Source: Gloeopeniophorella convolvens (taxonomy: Eukaryota; Basidiomycota; Agaricomycetes; Russulales). From it: a DNA stretch of 64,000 bases. Shown here piece by piece: positions 41,533 to 52,421 of the stretch. Every line of letters begins with the position of its first letter. The first letter of the stretch is position 1. The notes under the pieces were generated by a model that saw only the letters and a program-made list of their open reading frames with translations, made no database searches and was not told the DNA's origin. Made by a program: the position numbers and the translations under genes. The stretch is taken from the NCBI GenBank assembly GCA_022496205.1, contig WTXD01000032.1:1-64000 (forward strand), given 5' to 3'.

Positions 41533-43278
41533 TCATTGCGGCTGCCGGGGGTACTGTGGCGCAGTGCTGGGGGCAGCGTAGCCCCAGGTGACGGTGCCGA
41601 GATTAGGAACTGTTTGGCGCGGCGTTTGAGCGATGGGAGCTGCTTGGGCTGACGCCCCGGCACGAGGTGGCCGCCGCTGCTGCTGGAGCTGCTGCTGCTG
41701 CTGAAGCTGCTGCTCCTGCTGCCGCCGTTGCTGCCGTTCTATATCCCAGTTCTTGCACCTCGTCCCACAATACCTGCTATCAGAGCGCCGCGGGTTGCGC
41801 GTACACGCCGGGCAGACATCGACACGCAGTTCCGACACTGCCCGCCTGTGATTTGCAGACAACACGATGATCAGCTCCACCGCGCCGCGCAGAGGAGCGA
41901 ACGAGAAGCAGCACGCACAGCATGTGGTCCACCCCGCAATACTCCGCGAGCTCGTGCGTGTGGATGTCCTCGGACACGGGCTGGCGGCACCGCGGGAAGC
42001 GGCACCGCGGGACATCCCCGCGCGCAGGCGGCGAGTCGGGCGGGGGCGCGCGCGAGCCGCGTACGGTGTCTGCGCGCGCGGGGTTCAGCACATCGTTCCG
42101 CTCGCTGCGCAGGCGCAGGGAGGAGGACGCACGCGCAGCGACGGGCACACTCTGCGAGGTCTGCCCCCACTGGTCGTGCGTGTGCTCACCAGGGACGTTC
42201 GGCAGGTAGTTGGCGCCCGCGTTAGGGACTGCGGCGGGCTGCATCGGGTGCGGAGTGGTGTATGGCGCGGAGCGGGACGCGGCGGGCGCGTGCACCTGCG
42301 GCGCGCCGTAGAGTGGGGTGGGGGCTGCTCTGGGGGTGCTCTGGGGATATATTGATGCCGGCGCGTCGTTGGCAGCGACGTGCGCCAGGGTGGGTTGGCG
42401 CGCGATCTGTGGCGCCGCCGCGGGCACCCTTCGTGAGGACGTGCTGGAGGACGGCGCCCTGAGCGGTTGGGAGCTGGAGGGCTGGACGCGCGCAAAATCA
42501 GGGTTCGCATTAGTATATTGAGTACTCGCGGATGAGCGATGGGGCGGTGGGCCTTCGGGCGGCGGGTATCGTACGTCTAGAGGTTCGGAACTGAGCTGTC
42601 GGATAACGGCGGGTACGTGCGTGGTAAGAAACGGATCGGGTGCTGTAGGGGCGGTGCGTGACTGGTTCATAGGGGGGCGTGAAGGCTGGGAGAATGTGTC
42701 CTGGGAGTGTTGGAGGGGGAGCATGGCGGAGCGGGGCGCCGGGGCTGTGTCATACTGTGAGTCTACGGAACGAGAAGCGGTCGCGTGTATTGAAGAAGGA
42801 AGCTCAGCCTGTGGGTGCAGGAAAGGAGTAGAAGCAGGAATGAAGGAAGAAGATGTAGCCGGAGCAGACTGGACCTGAGCCTGTGGGCGGGAGCGCCGCT
42901 GGCTGGAGGTCAACTGAGAAGGTTGGGGCGGCGCCGACTGGGGCGCCAAGGCGAAATCTAAGCGAGTCATCGCACTGAGCGCCCGGACGATAAGCAACGA
43001 CACGGACGGCACTTACAGTCTGCAGCCTGGAACCCTGCTTGCTGTGCGCTGGGGGTTGCATACTGCTCCTGAGCAACAGGGAAGTCCATCGCAGCGAACG
43101 ATGGCGAGCGATTCTGCGAAACGTTGCTGGCTGTGCCATATGTGCCACTAGCGCCCAAGGCAGGCTGAAACGCTTGAGGCTGCGCCCGGGTCCTCGTATC
43201 CCTCGGTGGAGGTGGACCAAGGCCAGCTGAGCCCTGTGGTATGTCTAAAGCCTCGCATGAGATTCCAGCAGCCGTGAA
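41533..43278 (-). CDS. Pro/Ser/Gln-rich protein with a C-terminal Cys/His cluster (5' end incomplete)
   Basis: Exons 43017-43278, 41919-42957 and 41533-41845 join in phase to about 538 residues. The first two thirds are low-complexity Pro, Ser, Ala and Gln. A cysteine/histidine cluster follows: CRFPRCRQPV, HTHELAEYCGVDHM, then CPACTRN and RYCGTRC, which is probably a zinc-binding module. After that comes a Gln-rich tract (about 41690-41730, RQQEQQLQQQ) and a short tail. Similar Cys-rich cores of the form C-x-x-P-x-C ... YC ... H are seen in uncharacterised basidiomycete proteins. A likely first exon, MSHGRCFTCGINYPNS (43580 downwards), carries a further CxxC pair, but I could not join it in phase. 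The layout (disordered arms around a zinc module) suggests a regulatory or scaffold role, as inference. Confidence 0.6.
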
Positions 43279-43748
43279 CTACAAACGACGCGCACTATAG
43301 CCATGAAGTGGGTAGGGATTGCTCATGGTGTATTGAGGTACAAAGTGCCAGATCGCGCCGAAGCCTGCTCAAAGTCTTTTAATAGGAAAGCGGAGATTAG
43401 TGTCGACAACGGCAGGACGTCGTTGACTAAAACGGATTCCGCGTGGCGATGGCACCTGATCCCAATGACAGGAAATGGGCGAGGCTGTTGCCGCTCCGGT
43501 TAAGGGGCACTGTACTTGATTGTATGTGGGAGTGAATTCGGGTAATTGATGCCGCACGTGAAGCACCGCCCGTGCGACATGTCAAGCACAACGGCCAGCT
43601 TTAAGATAGCCTGGGGCGGTGCGCTTGATGCAGCCGATGATTCGCTATGAGCCTGGTAATTGAACATAACGGCGTTCTCAGTGGCACTAGTAGGACCCTA
43701 ATACTGCAAGCAAGCAAACTCTGCGCTGAAATCAACGGACGGACGACG
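43279..43748. other. Candidate 5' exon of the Q-rich protein and 3' flank of the prenyltransferase gene
   Basis: ATG 43580 on the minus strand opens a frame with CFTCG that could be the missing start of the preceding gene. Otherwise there is nothing supported. Confidence 0.35.
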
Positions 43749-45159
43749 TCAAGCTTCGCTAGCATTCGCAATCGCGTCACGAATGCGGTACTCCCAATAC
43801 CTGGGCGACGGTCAGCGGGACGGACAACGCTAGGGCAGCGGCAAATGGCGCACTTCTTTCTGATCGTGTCGTGGGTGTCCGCGAGTGCACGCCATATCTG
43901 AGCACAAGAAGGGTTATGCATCAAGGGCGCATGCGTTGACATCAGCGCGGCGTGACGTACCTCCACCGCCCGGGGCACGCCATCTTTGCCCTCGGCCTCG
44001 TGCACGTCTGCCACGAATTCGAGCGCCGCCACGCACGGTAGCTGTGCGCCGTGCGGCGGGGGAGGGTCCTCCAGGTCGAGCACGTCCGGCTCTGCATCCG
44101 GGACGCTGTCGACGGTGTACTGCTTCGCAAACGCCGCCTGCGTCGCGTAGGGCACGTGCGCGTGGTCCAAGACGCCGCGCAGGTAGTTCCACGCAGACGC
44201 ATTGTTCGGGGCGAGCGCGATCTTGTCCTTGGCGAACCTGTTTGTGCACAACAGCCATGGCACGGGGTGTGAGCAACCATCCAGCCCTCCAGTAGCACAG
44301 CGCTGCGCAAAAAGCACGCCAGACTTACGCGAGCTCGCGCCGCACGACGTCCTCAGTCTCCTGCCCTGTGCCCGATGCGTTGCCGCGCTCAAACACGACG
44401 AAGAACCGGTGGTGCCACGCCGAGTTGTTGCGCACGTCGTACGCGAGGAGCCGCTCGATGAATGGCAGCTCCCCCGCCCACAGCTCCGGCACGTCAAAGT
44501 GCGCAAGCAGCCACTGGCGGTGGCTCCACGTGTGATAATTCTTCACGTCCGCGCGCAGTGCGTCCTCGATGAACGCGAGCTCCGGCGCGGGGTCGCGCAG
44601 CGCGGTCTGCAGCAACCGCCGGTGGTGCCAGACCTGGTACGTCTTGATGGACGCCTTGGTGAATGCGTTGGTGAGCACGAGCTCGGGCTCGAGCGGCGCG
44701 GAGATCGCGAGGAGCGTTTCATAACGGTACTGCCTGGCGGTTGCATCGTCAGTGCGTGGGTAGAGGCAGTGCGGGCGATGGCGGCGCACCAGGCGGAATA
44801 GTGGGCAGGGTTCATACGGATGATCGTCTCTGTGAGCTCGAGCACGCGCTCACTCTTCTCCCCTGTCTTCATGATGCCGCGAAAGTAGTCCGTCGCATCC
44901 TTGTCTGTATCATCCAAGGCATTGTGAGAACCGTGTTCGGGCGAGATTGTCAGAGAGGGTACGCAGAGAGGAGCACAGATCGATCAGCACGGCGGAAAGG
45001 CGGGCGGCTAGAGCACTGCATACATTCGGGTGTGTAGAATATCGGGGCAAGTGGTTGGATATTTTCGTACTGGGCGACGGGTGCCACGTCAGCCCACTCA
45101 GGGCGGTCAGCGTACAGGGCGCGTTCAGTATTATCGCCAGTGGATGGTGTAACAGACAT
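43749..45159 (-). CDS. Protein farnesyltransferase/geranylgeranyltransferase type I alpha subunit
   Basis: Six exons: 45024-45159, 44790-44904, 44329-44733, 43961-44237, 43854-43897, 43749-43800, joining in phase to 342 residues, the usual length. The alpha subunit pairs with either of two beta subunits and helps attach farnesyl or geranylgeranyl groups to CaaX proteins such as Ras and Rho. The prenyltransferase alpha repeats are plain: NPAHYSAWQYRY, KTYQVWHHRR, KNYHTWSHRQWLL, NNSAWHHRFFV and NNASAWNYLRG. The N-terminal WADVAPVAQ and YKDATDYFRG match fungal alpha subunits. The yeast counterpart is RAM2. The gene is intact and tail-to-head with ALY, 270 bases away. Confidence 0.93.
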
Positions 45160-45431
45160 GGTGGGCGTCGAGCGCAAGTCGCGCGGTCATCGAACAATAA
45201 CAACCACTGCAAGTGCAACTGAGACAATACAAAAGATCCTCAACTTTCGTATGTTATCGAGCATACTCGTTGGCACATGTCACACGTGGTGGATGCTGGT
45301 GGATGACGGACATGCAGCGTGATGGCGACGAACAGACTAGAATACCGTAAGACATGAAAAGAAAACGAGCAGCCGAGACGAGACATTATACACTACGGAC
45401 GAAAACCCAAAGCCAGTACAAGATAGCTACG

Positions 45432-47073
45432 TCAGGCAGCGGCAGCGGCAGCTGGCGCAGCATTACTGGCGGTGTAGTCCTAGAAAGGATAAGTTCAGCA
45501 AGGTTATCCTCGGCACCATGAGACTACATAACACCAACCTCCATCTCGGCGTCGAGATCTTCAACAGTCTTCGGCGGTCGCTCAACCTTACGAACACCTG
45601 GCTTCCTTCCCCGACCGCGCGTCGGACCACCACGGCCTCTGCTGATACAGATACAAACGTCGTTAGGTGTGCCAGAGCCTAGTATGCCGTGATGACAAAC
45701 CTGGCAGCTTGATGGCCATTAATAACGGGAGCAGCAGCACCCTCTGCTGGGGCAACCCGAGAGGCGAGGCTAGGCGTGGGGGCGAGACGAGAGGGGTCGA
45801 CAACGACTTCGATCTTCATGGGACGCTCTGAAGGCGATGGAAATGGGTCACGGAGAGGGTGGTAGGGATGGCGGGGAGAGGTTTATTCGTCAGTTGGGCG
45901 TTCAGCGGTGCGCGATGCAAACGAAAGACGAAAACGAGCCAAGCTAAGAAGCGGTCGGGAGAAAATCGCGAAGCCTTCGATCGAGCACCGGATACCGTTT
46001 GTTTTCAGCCATTTCACTTGCGCACTGGTCGGTCTGGGTACGCCATACCCCATCCTTGCGGTCTTCCACGCCAGACTTCTTCAACAGGACCGGCCTTGAG
46101 CAACAGCGAACGTGAATACGTTCAACAGCACTCCAGGACTGGAACCTCTCTCAGTCCGACACCCCTGCCCACTCGCCCATCCCTCAGCCCTCAACCGCGT
46201 CCGGTTGGAGGACCCCAGATAGGCCACCCGTGATGCGCATCCGTCTCTCTTCTGCGACACAGTGCACGAGGGTGATCAGGCCTGTACACCGTGGGGGCTT
46301 CGCATAGAGGTGGCGTGACGAGATACGTTGTAGGGTTTACACATACTGCCCACGTGCAGTAGAGGTGTGCCAGTTGACCATGGACACGCCCAGGACCCAG
46401 CCCCGAGGTGCCAGGGGAGGGATGGACTAGGGCCGAGTCCGTCAAAGGAATCCGCGTTTGCGGCTTGCCCTTGCTGAGGCGAATCAAACGAGTCCGTTGC
46501 CGAAGGTGGCATCGAAACTAGAAGACGAGCTCAAAGGAGAGAAAGTGGCGATACTAACTCCCATCGATGAGGCGGTTGTTGTACTGTTGGTAAGCCTTGT
46601 TGCCGTCTCCCTTCTTCTGGAAGATGACGGAGGCGACGCCTTTGGAGCGGCCATTGGCGTCATAGTGGAGATTGACCTCGCGAAGAGGGCCGACAGTGGT
46701 TTGGAAGAGCTCCTGTGAAGACACGACGACGTCAGACTCGGACGATGACTCGAGGGGAGTGACTCGACTGACCTTGACTTGGGCTTCATTCACATCGTTG
46801 GGGAGGTTGGAAACGACGATTTTCTCAACAGGCTGTGGGGCTCCGCTGGCAGTCTTCACAGCAGCGGCAGCACGGGCCTTGACAACAGGGGATGCACCAG
46901 CAGTTCCAAGAACCTGAGCGCGCGCACTGTTAGGGCGGCGGCCAGCTCCGCGCTTCGTGTGCTTGTCGGCGCGGGTGGCAGCAACGATCTACAGCAAACA
47001 AAGAAGAGAAGTAAGATAAGTGTGGCGAGCGTGTTTTGCGAGAGAGACGGACCTCATCAAGGGACTTGTCCAT
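45432..47073 (-). CDS. mRNA export adaptor ALY/REF (Yra1-like), with a 731-base intron
   Basis: Exons 47053-47073, 46773-46988, 46559-46712, 45701-45827, 45539-45641 and 45432-45479 join in phase to 222 residues. ALY/Yra1 binds RNA and the helicase UAP56/Sub2 in TREX and hands mRNA to the export receptor. The N-terminus MDKSLDEIV and C-terminus KTVEDLDAEMEDY are the two conserved UAP56-binding boxes. Between them lie a basic N-arm, one RRM (IVVSNLPNDVNEAQVK ... VNLHYDANGRSKGVASVIF, about residues 65-140) and an Arg/Gly segment (SRGRGGPTRGRGRK). Intron 3 (45828-46558, GTTAGT ... CTTCAG) is 731 bases against about 50 for nearly all others in the window, and sits right after the RRM (LIDG|KRPMKIEV). 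Yeast YRA1 also has one very long intron, through which it limits its own level. Confidence 0.92.
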
Positions 47074-47311
47074 TATTACTGGTGACTGGGCGTGAAGATA
47101 CGAGTCAAGGGTTGAAACGACTGGGAAAGGAGGAAGGGAGCTGGGCTGGTTGCGGGGGCAAGGGTGGTCGCGGAGCAAGGTGCAACGCGTCGGGCATCCT
47201 TTTCTAGTCGGTCGCAGCGGAGTTGGAAATATTCTCTCGCGGCACTCCTCAATCAACATTTCTGCTTTAATTGTCTCTCTCCTTGTGTCTCCCTGAGTAA
47301 TCTTGCATAGC
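47074..47311. promoter_or_regulatory. Shared divergent promoter of ALY and RPC31
   Basis: Only 238 bases separate the two start codons, so mRNA export and Pol III subunit genes share an intergenic control region. I saw no clear TATA box. Confidence 0.55.
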
Positions 47312-48230
47312 ATGTCTCGAGGAGGTCGTGGCGGTGGCCGTGGAGGGTTCAGTGGAAGGGGTGGTTTTGGCTCAAACAACCCCCCGCCGATGGGCTTGAC
47401 CTTCGCCGACATTCAAGCGATGTCAAGGGAACAGAGCGCCCTCTATCCCGTATGTCTTTCTGACGCGTCATGTACGCGTATCCTGACAGCGTTAAGAACG
47501 ATGCCCCATAGCCTCTTGAACCACTGCCTGTCCTAACAGAATATTCGGAAGAGGAAAAACGTGTATGTGAACTGCAGCTTGGCTTCGCGACGCGAATGCG
47601 CAAGTCGGCCTATTACGTGACTGAGGTCACCAAAACATCAGGTCCGCCCGCCCTGCTATCGCATTCGTGGCGCCCGAACTCATAATGGCAGAGCTGGAAA
47701 GATATGCGGATAAGTACCGCCCCATACCCGCATCGCAGCCAAGGCTGGACAAGAAAAGCCTACATCAGCCTTTCTTTCCTCAGGATGTCTTTGATGCCTA
47801 CTTTAATCCGAAGAAGAAGCGAAAGCGTGCGTGCCTTTCACATCAAAGCGACGTCGTTCTCATCGGCTTCGTAGTTGAAAAGAAAGCTGTCAAGCGCATT
47901 GATCTGGACGAATTGGACGAAGAGGTTGAGGAAGAGGTTCGCCAGGTCGCCACCCTTGCTTTATCTGAGCTCATAGCTTTCTGCCCGGCAGGAGAAATCC
48001 GAGGGGTCGGATGCTGGCTCCCAAGGCGCCGAAGAAGACTATGATGTCGACGAAGAGTACGACAACGACTATGCGGATAATTACTTTGACAATGGGGAGG
48101 GCGATGACATGGACGATCTGGGGGGTGGTGGCGGCGACCCAGCTGGGGGTGGTGCGTATTCACCCATATAACGACCGTTCTGACATGCTGATAACACGCC
48201 AACTCATTCACAGGCTTTGACTATGACTAG
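47312..48230 (+). CDS. DNA-directed RNA polymerase III subunit RPC7 (Rpc31-like)
   Basis: Exons 47312-47449, 47512-47641, 47692-47826, 47875-47936, 47992-48151 and 48214-48230 join in phase to 213 residues. This subunit belongs to the Pol III-specific trimer (Rpc82-Rpc34-Rpc31) that is needed for initiation on tRNA and 5S genes. The Gly/Arg-rich start (MSRGGRGGGRGGFSGRGGFG) and the conserved LTFADIQAM, PLEPLP and LQLGFATRMRKSAYYV blocks are typical. So are DKYRP, LHQPFFPQDVFDAYFNPKKKRK and the very acidic Asp/Glu-rich C-terminal tail ending GFDYD. It is intact and divergently paired with ALY. Confidence 0.92.
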
Positions 48231-48448
48231 AGATATGTTTGAATACCGAGCCTATCCCAACCAGCCTTGTATTTCTACCCCATTTTCTGCATTTACATTT
48301 CAGAACACTGCTCGAGCTTCACGTGCGCACCGTCAGGACTCTGTTCGTTGATCGACTCAACAATCCATCCTTTCTCTCTTTTCAACATCAAGACCGCCAG
48401 CTTGCCTCAAGACCAAACTCAAAACCAGCTCGGCGGGACCCCTGGAAC

Positions 48449-49188
48449 ATGCTTTCACTCACGCTCCCTATCTTATTATTGACCATACCGTTCTCCGTCC
48501 TCGCATGCGAGGGCGAATGCATCGTTGGCATCACCCACGCCTGGGTAGGCAACTATACCACTCCGCTCGACAGCGCGTTTGACTCCCTCGTATGACTCCT
48601 TCCTCCTCTCCGCTGTACCACTGATGCCGACCCACTCCGCCACAGGCCGCGCAAATCGCCCAAGAGCTCCTGCACGGCGACCACATCAACGCGCAGGCCG
48701 CCCTCCGGCCGATCCGCACGACATACGACAGCGGCGCGTACGACGGGATGCGTACCGCAATCTTTCCGTCGTACTTCCACGGCAAGTGCGAGAACGCGGA
48801 CGGGGTCGACCCTCCGGGGTGTCCGAACCCCGACTGCGCGGTCGTGTGCGGCACGCCCGGCTCGCTCGTGCACTACTTCTCGACTCTCCGCTTCATCGCG
48901 TACAACTATACCACGCACGCGCTCCAGCGGGTCGCTGCGCCGGGGGGCGACGCGTATGCGCAGGCGGAGCGTGCGGTGGTGAAGGCGGCGGCAGGAGACG
49001 CGCGCAGGAACTTCCCTTATGTGCGCAAGCGCGAGGAGAGCGTGAAGAAGCGATTCGGTGAGATTGTGAAGGATCTCGGGGCGCAGGTGGAGCACGCGTG
49101 CGGCGGGCGCGCGGGGGAGGAGGCTGATGCGCTGCCTGGGTGCAGCTGGGAGAACGCGATGAGGCCGTTCATCCTGAGTTACCCGTGA
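48449..49188 (+). CDS. Secreted cysteine-rich protein, function unknown
   Basis: Exons 48449-48589 and 48646-49188 join in phase to 227 residues. The first 19 residues (MLSLTLPILLLTIPFSVLA) are a clear signal peptide, with cleavage probably before CEGEC. The mature part has about ten cysteines, including a cluster (KCENADGVDPPGCPNPDC then VVCGTPG), and one NYT sequon twice. There are no further membrane segments. I recognise no enzyme family, and it resembles small secreted proteins of wood- or litter-decay mushrooms. It lies 218 bases after RPC31 on the same strand. Confidence 0.8.
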
Positions 49189-49560
49189 CGCAACCTCGAC
49201 TTCTGCCTCCGGTTCTTGCTTTCTTTCAAAGTCCCGCAGTCCATTCTCCAGCATCCTATTAATTCTAGACGTTCGTTCGTAGCACATGTGTATACCTATG
49301 TATCCTTACAGTAACCGCCCATCGCTATCATATGAGACTACCAAAATAGAGACGAGGCGAGGCGGGTGATGACCGGCGTCGCTCGGTGTTGAGGCAGAGT
49401 GGCGACCAATGAGAGACGCGCGCCGGCGGGACGGACCAACGGAGCAGCCCGGAGGCGCACCAACCAGTCCGGAGAATCTCTCGTCCACTCTTTCCACCCA
49501 CAACCACCCAACAACTACCCCTCACACATCCGCCTGCTCCGCGGCGTAGCAAAAGACAGT
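49189..49560. other. Intergenic region upstream of the KGDHC E2 gene
   Basis: No gene is seen. It should hold the terminator of the secreted-protein gene and the promoter of the next gene. No TATA box was evident. Confidence 0.4.
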
Positions 49561-51513
49561 ATGCTTTCGAAACGCGTCATCGCGCTCGCCCGCGCGCGGG
49601 GCATGGTCCCGCGCAGCCAGGGCGGCGCGCTCGCCGTATCGCGCGCCTGGTGCGTTGCGTTTCCTCACCGTCCTTTCCTACCCATGCCACACCCCGCTGT
49701 CTTGTGTAAACATACACGCTAACTTGCTGCTACAGGGACACCGCGCGCCGCGCGCAGTTCCATACGACGAAACTGCTGCAAGGTGCGGAGTTTCTCCGTG
49801 ACACGTCGCGCCGGCTGAACATGTGGTGCGCGGGCGTGCAGACGAGGCGGTCAAAGTGCCGCAGATGGCCGAGTCCATCTCGGAAGGCACGCTCAAGGGC
49901 TGGGCGAAACAGGTCGGCGACACGGTCGCGGCCGACGAGGAGGTCGCCACCATCGAGACCGACAAGGTACGTGCCTGCCATGCATTGCGATGACGTGACG
50001 CTGGCGCGCGGGCGCCTGTGCCGCCCCGCGCGTGTTTTCCCGCTCCCGCTCGGGATTGCGTCGCTTACGTTCTGCTCCATTATGACCTGACGCTGGCTGA
50101 CCCGGCGCCGCAGATCGACGTGACGGTCAACGCGCCCGCGGCGGGCAAGATCACCGCGCTGCTCGCGAACGAGGAGGACACCGTCACGGTCGGGCAGGAC
50201 CTCTTCCGCTTCGAGGCGGGCGCCGCGGGCGAGTCCGCGTCCGCGCCCGAGTCGAAGGAGAAGAAGGGGGACCCCGAGGAGCCTAAGGACCAGCAGGTGA
50301 ACAAGGAGGCGCCGTCGCCGCCTGGGCCCAAGGGCGGGAAGGAGCCGACGGCCGCGGCGCCGAGCGCCGAGCACGGCTCGAAGAACGAGCTCAAGGAGAC
50401 GAGCAAGCCCGCGGCGCCCGCGAAGGAGGACAAGCCCAAGCCCAAGTCTGCGCCGAAGCCCGCCCCCGCCCCCGCCGCGGCCGGCGCGCGCACGGAGACG
50501 CGCGTCAAGATGAACCGCATGCGGCTGCGCATTGCGGAGCGGCTGAAGGAGTCGCAGAACACGGCGGCGTTCTTGACGACGTTCAACGAGATCGACATGT
50601 CGTCGCTGATCGAGATGCGCAAGCGGTACAAGGAGAACGTGCTCAAGACGCACGAGGTCAAGCTCGGGTTCATGAGCGCGTTTGCGCGTGCGAGCGCGCT
50701 GGCGCTCAAGGAGATCCCGGCGGCCAACGCGTCTATCGAGGTGCGTCGTGCACTGTTTGTGCGCACACGCTGATGTCTGACACGCTCGGGTTGCAGGGCG
50801 ACGAAATCGTGTACCGCGACTATGTGGACCTCAGCGTTGCGGTCGCGACGCCCAAGGGCCTGGTCACGCCTGTGGTGCGGAATGCCGAGTCACTCTCGTT
50901 TATCGAGTTTGAGCGCGAGCTCGCGTCGCTCGGCAAGAAGGTGCGTGCGGTCCACGCGCTGCTATCTCGCTCGCGCGTGTTTATCTCGTTCGTACACAGG
51001 CCAGGGACGGCAAGCTGACTCTCGAAGACATGGCCGGCGGCTCGTTCACGATGTGCGTGCTTTGCTCTACACGTTGCGGGAGCGCATTCACTGATAGGGT
51101 GCGCTGATAGCTCGAATGGGGGCGTGTTTGGGTCGTTGTATGGCACGCCGATCATCAACCTGCCTCAGTCGGCGGTGCTCGGTGCGTGATTGCATATGCC
51201 TCGCGGGGACCCCACAATCTAAGCGAGGGGATGGAGTGAACTGAGCTGACTGGTGGTGGGCAGGCATGCACGCGACGAACGACCGGCCGGTTGTTGTCGA
51301 TGGGCAGATCGTGATTCGCCCGATCATGGTGGTTGCGTTGACGTACGACCACCGGTTGCTGGACGGACGGGAGGCTGTGACATTCCTCGGTGCGTGCATT
51401 ATTTTTCTTGCCTGATTGTTGCCGTCGCACCGGGGCTGATGATGTCCCCGTGGGAACGTGCAGTGCGGGTGAAGGAGTACATCGAAGACCCGCGCAAGAT
51501 GCTGCTGGCATAA
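49561..51513 (+). CDS. KGD2: Dihydrolipoamide succinyltransferase, E2 of the 2-oxoglutarate dehydrogenase complex
   Basis: Nine exons: 49561-49649, 49736-49782, 49842-49966, 50114-50740, 50797-50940, 51000-51052, 51111-51181, 51264-51389, 51464-51513, joining in phase to 443 residues. In the mitochondrial TCA cycle it moves the succinyl group from the E1-bound intermediate via lipoyl-lysine to coenzyme A. Residues 1-40 are Arg/Ala-rich without acids, a mitochondrial presequence. The lipoyl domain ([15 protein letters not shown]) has the lipoylated Lys in TIETDK, at an exon end. A Lys/Pro/Ala hinge follows, and then the catalytic domain with [27 protein letters not shown] and the active-site HRLLDG. 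As in other OGDC E2 proteins there is no typical E1/E3-binding domain. Confidence 0.94.
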
Positions 51514-52421
51514 AGGACAATCAGACGTCGTTGTCGCGTCGCACGGGGAAGAACAAAGCGGCGTGGGGACGGCGGGGCTGCGATTGCTACTCTAACAAGT
51601 CTATTGAACGCGACGTAGTTGTTGTTGTTGCCTTGTCTGGTGCGCGTGGCGTGTGCATGGACGGATTGCATACAGGTAACCTCGTTTCATGCTTCGAAAT
51701 CGAACGACAGGATGATTGCTCCGGACACAAGGGGGAACAAGCCGAGCGCCGGAAGGGACAATAAGGCACTGCGTGTGTGCAGAAGCCACATACATATGCA
51801 TTTAATTGTTGACAGGGCCGAGGGAGGCAGGCGCTGGCTATTTGTGGTCGAGATCAGCGGACGGTTGCTGGTGCGATTGCGCTTGGGCTGCAGAGCACGA
51901 GGCAAGCTGCGATGATGCGGATGGTCCCACGCAATTAATATTCAATCCCCAGGGCTAGATCGGGCGGCGGAGGCAGCGGGTGGCCCGACCGCGCCGAGAT
52001 AAGCGAGGCGGGGCCGCACAGCACGGGACGGGTGCTTTGTGTCCAAACAGGCCACAACAGGCCCCAGGAGGTCTCAGGCTGTCCCAGGAGGGGGAGCGGT
52101 GCGAGGCGGAGAGGCTGCGACGCGCAAAGAGAGGCGCGGGAGGAAATGTGGGGTGGCGATAACGGAACGCGCGGAGGGAAGGTGGACGGAGATGCCGAGA
52201 AGGGCAGGGGCACCTGCCAAAGACGGGCGGCGCAAGGAAGCGCAAGGATCGAAGGCGGCGGAGAATGAAAGCGCGCCACCTTCTGATTGAGGGGTCGGAA
52301 GAGATGTAACTCATAAGGTAGCCGGGAGTTGGTCAGCCCATCTTTTTTCCTTCTCCCTTAATCCGACACCGCATATACTCGCCCTCGCCACCATCCTCGC
52401 TCTCCAACCCCTCCCTTCGCC
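51514..52421. other. Intergenic region between KGD2 and the decapping-motif gene
   Basis: No gene is seen. Both strands have short frames only. A TATA-like CGCATATACTCG lies about 50 bases upstream of the next start codon. Confidence 0.4.

Noticed and set aside
46191..46512. Frames inside the long ALY intron as a nested gene
   Set aside because: No conserved domain, start context or splice structure. Kept only as intron sequence.
49730..50766. Long minus-strand frames antisense to KGD2
   Set aside because: They mirror a GC-rich, clearly coding plus-strand gene with all E2 motifs.
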